A stretch of 39,368 nt of DNA from Devosia equisanguinis. GTDB lineage: Bacteria; Pseudomonadota; Alphaproteobacteria; Rhizobiales; Hyphomicrobiaceae. Of this stretch, positions 18,069-26,074 are shown in pieces (within the stretch, counting starts at the first letter, position 1; each line of letters begins with the position of its first letter). The notes below the pieces were generated by a model. The model worked only from the letters and a program-made list of their open reading frames with translations. It was not told the DNA's origin and did not search any database. The stretch is taken from contig CAMDBL010000012.1 in assembly GCA_945889015.1 (NCBI GenBank), positions 1 through 39,368 of the forward strand, given 5' to 3'. A program made the position numbers and the translations under genes.

Positions 18069-18085
18069 TTGGCACGGAGATTGCT
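18069..18085 (+). promoter_or_regulatory. Sigma-54 (-24/-12) promoter of the TRAP operon
   Basis: The sequence TTGGCACG-GAGA-TTGCT matches the RpoN consensus YTGGCACG-N4-TTGCW at every specified position. The GG (18071-18072) and GC (18083-18084) have exactly ten bases between them. Transcription would start near 18096, leaving a leader of about 70 bases before the binding-protein gene. Sigma-54 promoters need an enhancer-binding activator; none is encoded in the window. TRAP and Dct uptake genes are classic RpoN targets. Confidence 0.82.
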
Positions 18086-18168
18086 ATCCCTGCTTTTGGA
18101 AACGGCCTCTCGTGCACCGACAAACGGTGCTGCGACCGAAATTGCCGTTTTTGATCAGGAGCTGACGC

Positions 18169-19269
18169 ATGAACCGTCGCAAGTTTCTTCGTTCCGGTAC
18201 CGCCATCGCAGCCGGCGCGGGCGCAACCCTTGCCGCGCCCGCCGTCGTCACGGCACAGGCGAAGACCTTCAGCTGGAAGATGACCAACGCCTACGGTCCC
18301 GGCTCGCCGTTCTACGTGCAGGGCCCTGGCTCGCCGACCGACTTCATCAAGATGGTCGACACGATGTCGAGCGGCCGGCTCAAGATCCAGCACTTCGCTG
18401 CCGGCGAGTTGATCCCCGCGCTGGAAGGCTTCGACGCGGTGTCGAAGGGCACCGTCGAGATGAACTGCGCCAACGCCTATTTCTGGGCCGGAAAGACCTT
18501 CGCCGCGCAATATTTCACGGCCGTTCCCTTCGGCTTGAACTTCCAGGGCATGAACGCCTGGCTTTACCACGGCGGCGGCTTGAAGCTGTGGGAGGAAGTC
18601 TACGCTCCATTCGATCTGGTGCCACTGCCGATGGGCAACACCGGCGTGCAGATGACCGGCTGGTTCCGCAAGCCGATCGAGAAGGTCGAGGACTTCAAGG
18701 GCCTCAAGATGCGCATCCCGGGTCTTGCCGGCAAGGTCTACGCGGCCCTCGGCGTGGACGTGAAGCTGCTGCCCGGCGGCGAGATCTTCCCCGCGCTCGA
18801 GCGCGGTGTGATCGATGCGGCCGAGTTCGTCGGTCCGTTCCAGGATCGTCGTCTCGGCCTGCACAAGGCGGCCAAATTCTACCACACCACCGGCTGGCAC
18901 GAGACCGCGACCGTCACGGAGCTGATCATCAACAAGAAGGCTTGGAGCACGCTGCCGCCGGATCTTCAGGAGATCGTGCGCGTCGCCGCCGCCGCCTGCA
19001 ACGTCATCAGCCAGTCGTGGTGCGAGCAGACCAACGCCGAGGCGCTGGACGACCTGGTCAAGAACCACGGGGTCAAGGCGAGCCCGCTGCCACCCGACGT
19101 CATCGCCAAGCTGAAGGAGGTGACGGTGCAGTCGCTCGCCGACGCCACTGCCAAGGATCCGCTCGTGAAGAAGGTCCACGACAGCTACATGACCTTCAAG
19201 GCGAGCGCCGACAAATGGGCAGCGATCTCGGAAGGCGTCTACCACAGCCAGATCCGCGGTCAGATCTGA
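18169..19269 (+). CDS. TRAP transporter periplasmic substrate-binding protein (DctP family)
   Basis: A 366-residue binding protein of a tripartite ATP-independent periplasmic transporter. The N-terminus is a Tat signal (NRRKFLRSG, then an Ala/Gly-rich hydrophobic stretch, likely cleaved after VTAQA). Typical DctP features follow: LEGFDAVSKGTVEMN, the ligand-binding segment DFKGLKMRIPG with the conserved carboxylate-binding Arg, and LPGGEIFPALERGVIDAAEFVGP. The last two resemble the TakP/mannitol-type (DctP7) branch that binds 2-oxo acids or carboxylates. The exact ligand cannot be named. It leads the operon, directly downstream of the sigma-54 promoter, and is separated from the permease genes by a strong hairpin that may favour excess binding protein. 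Confidence 0.93.
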   Translation: MNRRKFLRSGTAIAAGAGATLAAPAVVTAQAKTFSWKMTNAYGPGSPFYVQGPGSPTDFIKMVDTMSSGRLKIQHFAAGELIPALEGFDAVSKGTVEMNCANAYFWAGKTFAAQYFTAVPFGLNFQGMNAWLYHGGGLKLWEEVYAPFDLVPLPMGNTGVQMTGWFRKPIEKVEDFKGLKMRIPGLAGKVYAALGVDVKLLPGGEIFPALERGVIDAAEFVGPFQDRRLGLHKAAKFYHTTGWHETATVTELIINKKAWSTLPPDLQEIVRVAAAACNVISQSWCEQTNAEALDDLVKNHGVKASPLPPDVIAKLKEVTVQSLADATAKDPLVKKVHDSYMTFKASADKWAAISEGVYHSQIRGQI

Positions 19270-19279
19270 TCGCATCGTC

Positions 19280-19303
19280 GGAGCCGGCCACAGGGCCGGC
19301 TCC
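19280..19303 (+). promoter_or_regulatory. Intercistronic hairpin between TRAP dctP and dctQ genes
   Basis: GGAGCCGGCC and GGCCGGCTCC form a perfect 10-bp stem with an ACAG tetraloop, 11 bases after the binding-protein stop codon. A run of C, not T, follows, so it is not a classic intrinsic terminator. Such hairpins commonly protect the upstream message from 3' exonucleases and raise binding-protein levels over permease levels. Confidence 0.6.
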
Positions 19304-19333
19304 CCCCCCCTCCAGGCAGCTTCGGAAAAGCTC

Positions 19334-19873
19334 ATGACAGGCGACGAACAACGGCACGGGCTCGCCCGCCTCGCCGACCGGTTGGACATGTTCATCGATC
19401 GAGTCGGCCGCATCACCGGCTGGTGCTCGTTCGCGCTCGTCTGCGTGATGGCCTTCAACGTGCTGCTTCGATATCTCTTCCGCACCGGCTCCGTCGCCAT
19501 GCAGGAACTCGAGTGGCATCTGATGGCGCCGATCTGCCTGCTCGGCCTCTCCTACGCACTGCTGCACGATGGCCACGTCAAGGTCGACATCCTGTACGGC
19601 CGCTTCCCGCCGCACGTCCGCCGGATCATCGATTTCATCTCGATGCTGCTGATCGTGCTGGTCGTCGCGATCCTGGTTTACCTGTCGCTCCCCTACGTCG
19701 AGCAGTCCTTCCGTATCGGCGAGAAATCGCCCGATCCGGGCGGCCTGACGCACCGCTGGATCCTCAAGGCCATGCTGCCACTCGGTTTCGCGCTGCTGCT
19801 CATTCAGAGCTTCGCATGCATGCTGCGTGCCTGGGTCGCCGTGATCGATCCGTCCGCTCCGCAGATCAAGTGA
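19334..19873 (+). CDS. dctQ: TRAP transporter small permease subunit (DctQ family)
   Basis: A 179-residue membrane protein with four helices at about 27-48, 60-78, 97-118 and 146-166. It contains typical DctQ sequence: NVLLRYLFRTGSVAMQELEWHLM and DGHVKVDILY. It forms the membrane domain together with the large subunit encoded 39 bases downstream; uptake is driven by a sodium or proton gradient. The start is the ATG at 19334. Confidence 0.92.
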   Translation: MTGDEQRHGLARLADRLDMFIDRVGRITGWCSFALVCVMAFNVLLRYLFRTGSVAMQELEWHLMAPICLLGLSYALLHDGHVKVDILYGRFPPHVRRIIDFISMLLIVLVVAILVYLSLPYVEQSFRIGEKSPDPGGLTHRWILKAMLPLGFALLLIQSFACMLRAWVAVIDPSAPQIK

Positions 19874-19912
19874 CGAAAACCGTCTAAGCACAGAACAACA
19901 ACAGGGACGGCC

Positions 19913-21238
19913 ATGAGCCCGAACGAGATCCTTGCGATCCTCTGCATCGTGTCGTTTTTCTGCATGCTGGCGATCGGCATTCCCGTCGCGCTCACGCTCG
20001 CCGTGTCGGGCCTGGTATTCGGCTATCTCGGGTTCGGCGCGACCCTCTTCAACCTGCTTCCCGCGCGCATCTTCGGCGTAACGGCCAACTACACGCTGAT
20101 CGCGATCCCGCTGTTCGTGTTCATGGGGGTGATGCTCGAAAAGTCGAAGATCGCCGATGATCTCATGGACGTCATCGGGCATCTCGCCGGCTCAGTCAGC
20201 GGCGGCATGGGCGTCGGCATCGTCCTCGTCGGCGTGCTGATGGGGGCGACGACCGGGATCGTCGGAGCCACCATCGTCACGCTCGGGCTGATCACGCTCC
20301 CCGCGCTGATGCGGCGCAACTATCACCTGCCCACGGCCTGCGGCACGATCTGCGCCTCGGGCACGCTCGGGCAGATCATTCCGCCATCGACCATTCTCAT
20401 CCTGCTGTCCGACATTCTCGGCCAGTCGGTCGGCACCCTGTTCGCCGCAGCACTCATTCCCGGCCTCCTGCTCTCGGGAATCTTCTGCCTCTACCTGCTG
20501 GCACTCGGCAGGCTGCGGCCGGATCTGGTGCCGCCGGTCTCACTCGCCGAACGCGATCTGATGAGCCGCGCCGAGTTGACGCGGAAGGCCTTGCGTGTCG
20601 GACTGCCGCCCGTGGCGCTGGTGCTCGCCGTCCTCGGCTCTATCATCGGCGGCGTCGCCGCGCCGACCGAGGCCGCTTCGATGGGCGCCCTCGGCTCGAT
20701 CCTGGTGGTCGCGATCGCCGGCCGCTTCTCGTTCCGAGTGCTGCGCGAAGCGACAATGGCGACCACGCGCATCACGGCCGGCATGATGTTCATCTTGATC
20801 TGCGCGCAGGTGTTCGCGCTGACCTTCCGCGGCCTCAACGGCGAGCAACTCGTCCACGACATGTTCAAGTGGATCCCGGGCGGCATCAACGCCGAGATCT
20901 GGTTCATGATGCTGATCATCTTCATCCTCGGATTCTTCATCGAATGGATCGAGATCAGCTACATCGTGGTGCCGCTGTTCCTGCCGATCCTGCAAGCGGC
21001 CGACGTCAATCTCGTCTGGATCGCCATCATGGTCGCCGTCAATCTGCAGACGTCATTCCTGACGCCGCCATTCGGATGGGCGTTGTTCTATCTGCGCTCC
21101 GTGGCGCCACCGGAGGTGCCGACCGGGGCGATCTACAAAGGCGTGTTGCCGTTCATCGGCATGCAGTTCCTGGCGCTGGTGCTGTGCTTCATGTACCCCG
21201 ACGTCGCGCTCTGGCTGCCCCGCGCGATCGGCTGGTGA
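19913..21238 (+). CDS. dctM: TRAP transporter large permease subunit (DctM family)
   Basis: A 441-residue transporter with about twelve membrane helices, the elevator-type translocation subunit of a TRAP system. Family signatures include GIPVALTLAVSG near the N-terminus, FVFMGVMLEKSKIADDL, the re-entrant hairpin region GATTGIVGATIVTLGLI, SGTLGQIIPPSTILI, and near the end NLQTSFLTPPFGWALFYLR. The length is normal. It is the third gene of the operon and is followed after 123 bases by a cyclase-family gene that may process the imported compound. Confidence 0.94.
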   Translation: MSPNEILAILCIVSFFCMLAIGIPVALTLAVSGLVFGYLGFGATLFNLLPARIFGVTANYTLIAIPLFVFMGVMLEKSKIADDLMDVIGHLAGSVSGGMGVGIVLVGVLMGATTGIVGATIVTLGLITLPALMRRNYHLPTACGTICASGTLGQIIPPSTILILLSDILGQSVGTLFAAALIPGLLLSGIFCLYLLALGRLRPDLVPPVSLAERDLMSRAELTRKALRVGLPPVALVLAVLGSIIGGVAAPTEAASMGALGSILVVAIAGRFSFRVLREATMATTRITAGMMFILICAQVFALTFRGLNGEQLVHDMFKWIPGGINAEIWFMMLIIFILGFFIEWIEISYIVVPLFLPILQAADVNLVWIAIMVAVNLQTSFLTPPFGWALFYLRSVAPPEVPTGAIYKGVLPFIGMQFLALVLCFMYPDVALWLPRAIGW

Positions 21239-21361
21239 CGGACAGCGATCCAAACGGGCGGCATGCCTCCAACGCGGCCAGCGCATGTGGCGCCGCTGGT
21301 CTCGTTGCCAAGGGTCCGTTAAGCTGCCCGGCAAACACGTAGAACCCGGGGGCGAGACGCC

Positions 21362-22348
21362 ATGCACAACTCGAGCGACAAGACGTTCCACTTCGACATC
21401 GAGCACATTCGCGCCACGGGCGAGGCTTGCAAGCAATGGGGCAAATGGGGCCCTGACGACGAGAAGGGCACGCTCAACTACATCACCGAGAAGGAGCGCA
21501 TCGCCGCCGCCAAGCTCGTCAAGAAGGGCAAGGCGTTTCCGCTGGGCTTGAACTTCGACGAAAATGGGCCCCAGAAGGGATCGTTCGGCGGGCGATGGAA
21601 CCCGATCCACTCTATGCTCGCGAGCGGCACCGATGCTGTCGCCGGCTATCAGAAGCCGCCCCCAGGCAAGAAGTTCGCCAGCCAGTATGCCGATGATGCC
21701 GTATCTATGCCGCTGCAGTGCGGCACCCAGTGGGACGCGCTCGGCCACATCTTCAACGAAGGCAAGATGTGGAACGGCTACCCCGCCGAACTCGTCGGCT
21801 CGCGCGGTGCGCTCAAGAACTCGATCGACAAGGTCAAGGGCGAGATGTTCGGCCGCGGCGTGCTGCTCGACATCGCGCGGTGGGCCGGAGTCGAAAGCCT
21901 CGACGACGGCACCGCGATCGACGCCGATGATCTCGACGCCTGCGCCAAGGCGCAGAAGGTGGAGATCAGGCGCGGCGACTTCGTGATCTTCCGCACCGGC
22001 CACATGGAGCGCTGCCTGAAGGCCGGCGACTGGGGCGGCTACGGCGGCGGTCCGGCCCCTGGCCTCTCGTTCCACACCTGCGAATGGATCAAGAAGAAGG
22101 AGATCGCCGCGATCTGCGCGGACACCTGGGGCTGCGAGGTGATCCCGAACGAAACCGACGCCTGCTTCCAGCCTTGGCACTGGATCGTGATCCCGATGAT
22201 CGGCATCACCATGGGCGAGATCTTCAAGGTCGACGAACTCGCCCGGGACTGCGCCGAGGACAAGGTCTACGAGTTCCTGTTCTGCGCGCCGCCGCTGCCA
22301 ATCACCCGCGCGGTCGGCTCGCCGATCAATCCGATGGCGGTGAAATAG
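21362..22348 (+). CDS. Putative cyclase / kynurenine formamidase-like metal hydrolase
   Basis: A 328-residue member of the cyclase superfamily (kynurenine formamidase and isatin hydrolase relatives), which use metal to hydrolyse amide or lactam-like bonds. The hallmark HxGTHxDxPxH motif appears as CGTQWDALGH at 120-129, so the first two histidines are Cys120 and Gln123, while Asp125 and His129 remain. The GTQWD form occurs in a large subgroup of cyclases, so this is a subfamily trait rather than damage. Cysteines are unusually frequent. It lies on the same strand as the TRAP genes and probably belongs with them functionally, cleaving the imported molecule or a product of it. The substrate is unknown. 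The ATG at 21362 follows a GGGGGCGAG-type ribosome-binding stretch. Confidence 0.82.
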   Translation: MHNSSDKTFHFDIEHIRATGEACKQWGKWGPDDEKGTLNYITEKERIAAAKLVKKGKAFPLGLNFDENGPQKGSFGGRWNPIHSMLASGTDAVAGYQKPPPGKKFASQYADDAVSMPLQCGTQWDALGHIFNEGKMWNGYPAELVGSRGALKNSIDKVKGEMFGRGVLLDIARWAGVESLDDGTAIDADDLDACAKAQKVEIRRGDFVIFRTGHMERCLKAGDWGGYGGGPAPGLSFHTCEWIKKKEIAAICADTWGCEVIPNETDACFQPWHWIVIPMIGITMGEIFKVDELARDCAEDKVYEFLFCAPPLPITRAVGSPINPMAVK

Positions 22349-22370
22349 CAGGAGAAGAGGCGGCGTGCGG

Positions 22371-23303
22371 TCACCGCGCCGTCTCCTGGATCGCCTGCGC
22401 CTTCTGGACGAGCGTGTCGACGATCTGGTGATCGGTCACGGCGTCGAACTTGCGGGCGAAGAAGGCGCCCGTGCTCTCGATCTGCGACAAGTGCCTCATC
22501 GTCAAGATCTCGGGATGCGGCGATCGCGGCCCGGGCCAGATGATGAGACGCTTGTTGTCGTCGATGCGCGTGCCCTTGTAGGGGCCGTTGCAAATGATGG
22601 TCTGAAACAGCATCTCGTCGGGCAGCTTGGCAGGTCGCAACGCGGCGATGGTGCGTTGTGCCACCTCGTCCTCGAGGACATGGTGGCAGAAGTCGCGGCT
22701 GAGCTTTACCCAGCACGAGCCCTTGTAGAGGTGTAGATCGCGCGGCAGCCGTCGCGGAATTGGCGTGAAATACAAGCGGCTGCCGAGCTCGACGTAATGA
22801 AAGCCGGCCCACCGCAGCGCCCGGCGGAAGTCGGTCTCCACATCGACGGCCTCGATGAAGTTGGCATCGGGGGCGGTCGCCAGAAATGCGGCCAACTCCC
22901 TCATTGGACGTATCGGCAGGCACTGGCCGCTGAGATTGACGAAGTGCCCCCAGTCTTGCCGCCAGTCGAGTGCGATCTGCATCGCCTCCAGGGTCGTGCC
23001 GATCAGTCCCCAGCCGCCCCAGGTGATCGGGCGGCGCTCCATGAAGCGAACGTTCGGGTGCACGGCTTCGCGCAGGCGGCAGCGGATCACACGCTCGAAA
23101 TCCACGCCTGCCCTGCTGTCGCAATGGACGACGCAGATATTCGTTTTGAGGTCGAGTGAATTGATCAGGTCGGCAACCTGGACGGGATTCTTGTGGGCCA
23201 GGACGGCGAAGGCGATCGGTGGAACGGCGGCCCCGGCGGCAGGCAGCTGCCGGTCGCCGGTCACACTTGGCTCAAGGCAGGCGGCGTCGCGTGGATTGAT
23301 CAT
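22371..23303 (-). CDS. Glycosyltransferase family 14 protein (core-2/I-branching type)
   Basis: A 310-residue protein matching the GT14 fold, known best for eukaryotic beta-1,6-N-acetylglucosaminyltransferases and xylosyltransferases, with bacterial members of unknown acceptor. Visible signatures are FAVLAHK at 32-38, HFVNLSGQCLPI at 120-131, GSCWVKLSRDF at 195-205 and LPDEMLFQT at 227-235, where Glu230 is the likely catalytic base. No membrane anchor is present, unlike the eukaryotic Golgi enzymes. It stands alone, converging on the cyclase gene with 22 bases between the stops, and is not part of a visible polysaccharide cluster. It probably adds a sugar to a surface glycan. Confidence 0.82.
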   Translation of the reverse strand: MINPRDAACLEPSVTGDRQLPAAGAAVPPIAFAVLAHKNPVQVADLINSLDLKTNICVVHCDSRAGVDFERVIRCRLREAVHPNVRFMERRPITWGGWGLIGTTLEAMQIALDWRQDWGHFVNLSGQCLPIRPMRELAAFLATAPDANFIEAVDVETDFRRALRWAGFHYVELGSRLYFTPIPRRLPRDLHLYKGSCWVKLSRDFCHHVLEDEVAQRTIAALRPAKLPDEMLFQTIICNGPYKGTRIDDNKRLIIWPGPRSPHPEILTMRHLSQIESTGAFFARKFDAVTDHQIVDTLVQKAQAIQETAR

Positions 23304-23485
23304 GCCTCACCAGGACCTAGCTTCGATGGGCCATTCACGCCTCATCACGGACGCGCGAGCGGTGAAACTCCCACTCGAAGCCATCGTAGCTCCATTCATC
23401 AGCCAAACGACAAGCTACTGAAAATAATGGTGAACACTGACGGTAGCTGACCTTCGGAGCGCCCACTCGAACCTGGAGATCACCG

Positions 23486-23623
23486 ATGAAAACTCTTGCG
23501 ACGCTGACCGCTCTTGTCCTTCTCGCAGCTGCCGCCCCGGCTGGCGCGTCCGACTGCAGCAAGGCTCTGAGCATCGGCGGGGCCAAGGCCTTCTTCGCCT
23601 GCATCGAGCGCGACAGGAACTGA
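23486..23623 (+). CDS. Small secreted two-cysteine peptide, unknown function
   Basis: A 45-codon gene. The start ATG is preceded by GGAG at 7 bases. The product has a clear Sec signal (MKTLATLTALVLLAAAAPAG, predicted cleavage around AGA/S), leaving a mature peptide of about 24 residues that begins SDCSKALS and ends AFFACIERDRN, with two cysteines 15 residues apart that could form one disulfide. Codon use favours G/C at third positions like its neighbours. I do not recognise a family. It lies between the divergent GT14 gene and aat, with a 182-bp upstream gap that should hold its promoter. Confidence 0.6.
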   Translation: MKTLATLTALVLLAAAAPAGASDCSKALSIGGAKAFFACIERDRN

Positions 23624-23758
23624 CGACGACGGGCCGGGGCGCAGACGCCCGCCCCGGCCGCCTCGCTGGAGAGGCCTGGAAAGTGACGTGAATCAGAACC
23701 GCCTAGCCTTCGACACGTTGCTGTCGTAGCCTTTTGCACACGCTTCATCCGAGGCTCG

Positions 23759-24433
23759 ATGGCTGCTCGCGACGACATCAACACCGACATCACGCCGCAG
23801 GTCCTGCTGAAGGCCTACAGCTGCGGGATCTTTCCCATGGCGGAAAGCGCCGATGATCCGGCGCTTTATTGGATCGAGCCACAGCAGCGGGGCATCCTGC
23901 CGCTGGATTGCGTCCACGTGCCCAAACGACTCGCGCGGACCGTGCGCACCGCCGAGTTCACGGTCAGGATCGACTCCGACTTCGACCTCGTGATCTCGGG
24001 CTGCGCCGAGCCGCGTCCGGGCCGCCGGTCGACGTGGATCAACACCCGCATTCACCGCCTTTACCGCGATCTGTTCGACATGGGCCGCTGCCATACCGTC
24101 GAGGTCTGGGCTGGCGACGAAATTGCAGGTGGCCTTTACGGGGTCTCGCTCGGCGGCGCTTTCTTCGGCGAGAGCATGTTCTCCAACATGCGGGATGCCT
24201 CCAAGATCGCGCTGGTTTACCTTTGCGCACGGCTGGTGCACGGCGGCTACCGGTTGCTGGACACTCAGTTCGTCACCGACCACCTGCGCCAGTTCGGAAC
24301 CATCGAGATCGACCGTCGCGAGTTCCATCGCCGCCTCGAGCACGCACTGGCCGTGGAAGGCGATTTCGGACGGCTGCCGGTGGACGCGACGCCAGATATG
24401 GTATTGGCGGCGCTCGAACGCGACGCCGCGTGA
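23759..24433 (+). CDS. aat: Leucyl/phenylalanyl-tRNA-protein transferase
   Basis: A 224-residue L/F-transferase of the N-end rule pathway. It adds Leu or Phe from aminoacyl-tRNA to proteins with N-terminal Arg or Lys, marking them for ClpS/ClpAP. Family signatures include [12 protein letters not shown], the segment [19 protein letters not shown] at about 123-141, MRDASKIAL, and [15 protein letters not shown]. Length and order are normal. The ATG is at 23759. The moeB-like gene follows 59 bases later on the same strand. Confidence 0.95.
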   Translation: MAARDDINTDITPQVLLKAYSCGIFPMAESADDPALYWIEPQQRGILPLDCVHVPKRLARTVRTAEFTVRIDSDFDLVISGCAEPRPGRRSTWINTRIHRLYRDLFDMGRCHTVEVWAGDEIAGGLYGVSLGGAFFGESMFSNMRDASKIALVYLCARLVHGGYRLLDTQFVTDHLRQFGTIEIDRREFHRRLEHALAVEGDFGRLPVDATPDMVLAALERDAA

Positions 24434-24492
24434 GCCGTGACTGGGCCCGCGCCCGCGTTTACCACCGCCATGCCCCAACTACGATACAGGCC

Positions 24493-25359
24493 ATGACACC
24501 TTCACCATCGAGACCGACACCGGCTCCCCTCTCTGCCGCCGAGATCGACCGCTACAAGCGCCATCTCGTGCTGCGCGAGGTCGGGGGCCAGGGTCAGCAG
24601 ACGCTGAAAGCGGCGCGCGTGCTCGTCGTCGGCGCGGGCGGACTCGGCTCTCCGATGCTGCTCTACCTCGCCGCGGCCGGCGTCGGCACAATCGGCATCG
24701 TCGACGACGACACGGTCAGCCTCGACAACCTCCAACGGCAAGTGGTGCACGAGACGTCCCGCGTCGGCTTGCCCAAGGTCGAGAGCGCCAGGGAGACGCT
24801 GGCCGCCGTCAATCCGCACGTCACGGTCGAGACCTGGCCCGAGCGGCTGACGGCCCGCAATGCACGCGATATCATTGCCCGATACGACATCGTCGCTGAC
24901 GGCTCAGACAATTTCGCCACGCGCTATCTCGTGTCGGATGCCTGCTGCCTCGCGCGGCGGACGCTGGTGTTCGCCGCGGTCGGCCCGTTCGACGGCTATC
25001 TCACCACCTTCAAGCCGCACGAGCGCGCAGCCGACGGCACGCCACTGCCCACCTACCGTTGCCTGTTTCCCGAGGCGCCACCGCCCGGAACCGTGGCCAA
25101 CTGCTCCGAGGTCGGCGTGCTCGGCTCGATCGTCGGCGTGGTCGGCACGCTGCAGGCGACCGAGGTGCTGAAGGAGATCCTCGGGATCGGCGACAGCCTC
25201 GCGGGACGATTGGTGATCTACGACGCCCTGGCAACGCGCTTCGAGACGATGCGTTACACCTGGGATCCGGACAATCCATTGACGGGTGTTTCGCCCACGA
25301 TCACCGATCTGTCGATGCACACCAGCGGAGAGCCGGCCGCGGTCTGCGCGGCACAGTAA
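24493..25359 (+). CDS. moeB: MoeB/ThiF-family adenylyltransferase (HesA/MoeB/ThiF)
   Basis: A 288-residue E1-like enzyme that adenylates the C-terminal glycine of a ubiquitin-fold sulfur carrier (MoaD for molybdopterin or ThiS for thiamine). The ATP site is GAGGLGSP (47-54), with DNLQRQV at 78-84 and DGSDN at 136-140. Unlike E. coli MoeB, it lacks most of the structural zinc site: the CYRC pair is TYRC (Thr187, Cys190) and the C-terminal CxxC pair is absent. Cys204 in NCSEVGVLG aligns with the region holding the catalytic-loop cysteine. Whether it serves MoaD, ThiS or another carrier is unclear, and no moaD or thiS is adjacent. The ATG is at 24493. Confidence 0.82.
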   Translation: MTPSPSRPTPAPLSAAEIDRYKRHLVLREVGGQGQQTLKAARVLVVGAGGLGSPMLLYLAAAGVGTIGIVDDDTVSLDNLQRQVVHETSRVGLPKVESARETLAAVNPHVTVETWPERLTARNARDIIARYDIVADGSDNFATRYLVSDACCLARRTLVFAAVGPFDGYLTTFKPHERAADGTPLPTYRCLFPEAPPPGTVANCSEVGVLGSIVGVVGTLQATEVLKEILGIGDSLAGRLVIYDALATRFETMRYTWDPDNPLTGVSPTITDLSMHTSGEPAAVCAAQ

Positions 25360-25417
25360 CTCACCACCAGCCTCAGTCTGGCCCCGCGTCAGGCTGGCGA
25401 CATCGAGAGGCCCCGGC

Positions 25418-26074
25418 ATGCCCTTATCGGCGAGCGAGCGCAGCGCCCACACCGCCAGCCTCCTTTCCGGCTGCCCGGTCGTCCCGGTAATCACCATCGA
25501 GCGCTCGGCCGATGCGGTGCCGCTGGCCCGCGCACTCGTCGCCGGCGGCATCCGCGCCATCGAGATCACGCTGAGGACCCCGGCTGCACGCGACGCTGCT
25601 GCCGCGATCGTCAAGGACGTCCCAGAGGCAATCGTCGGTGTCGGCACCGTTCTCAATCCAGGCGACTTGGCCACGGCCCGGGATCTCGGCGCCCGCTTCA
25701 TCGTCTCGCCAGGTGCCACTCCTGATCTGCTGGCTGCCGCGGCTGCGAGTGATCTCCCCTTCCTGCCCGGAGTGCAGACCGCATCCGAATTGATGGCCTG
25801 CCTCGCCGCCGGCTTCGACATCGTCAAGCTGTTTCCCGCCGTGCCGGCCGGAGGTCTTGCCCTGTTGCGCGCTCTCGCTGGTCCGTTTCCCGGCGTGCGC
25901 TTCTGTCCTACGGGCGGCATCGGCGAGGGCAATGCCGCCGAGTGGCTGGCGGAGCCCAACGTGCTGGCGGTCGGCGGTTCATGGGTGGCGCCCCCCGGCG
26001 CCATCCGCAAGGGCGACTGGGCCGCGATCACGGCGAGCGCGCAACATGCGCAAGCCTTGATGCTGGGCCGTTGA
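25418..26074 (+). CDS. eda: 2-dehydro-3-deoxy-phosphogluconate aldolase
   Basis: A 218-residue class I aldolase splitting KDPG into pyruvate and glyceraldehyde-3-phosphate (Entner-Doudoroff), and often 4-hydroxy-2-oxoglutarate as well. Catalytic residues correspond to the E. coli enzyme: Glu49 and Arg53 in EITLRT, and the Schiff-base Lys137 in IVKLFPA. The phosphate-binding region PTGGI is at 164-168. The ATG at 25418 has GAGAGG upstream; an open extension of 44 codons upstream overlaps nothing conserved. It is 58 bases after the moeB-like gene on the same strand. An IlvD/Edd-type dehydratase exists 19 kb away but is not obviously linked. Confidence 0.94.
   Translation: MPLSASERSAHTASLLSGCPVVPVITIERSADAVPLARALVAGGIRAIEITLRTPAARDAAAAIVKDVPEAIVGVGTVLNPGDLATARDLGARFIVSPGATPDLLAAAAASDLPFLPGVQTASELMACLAAGFDIVKLFPAVPAGGLALLRALAGPFPGVRFCPTGGIGEGNAAEWLAEPNVLAVGGSWVAPPGAIRKGDWAAITASAQHAQALMLGR

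Noticed and set aside
21481-22348. Cyclase gene damaged because the first two motif histidines are replaced
   Set aside because: GTQWD in place of GTHxD is widespread in one cyclase subgroup and the rest of the protein is intact.
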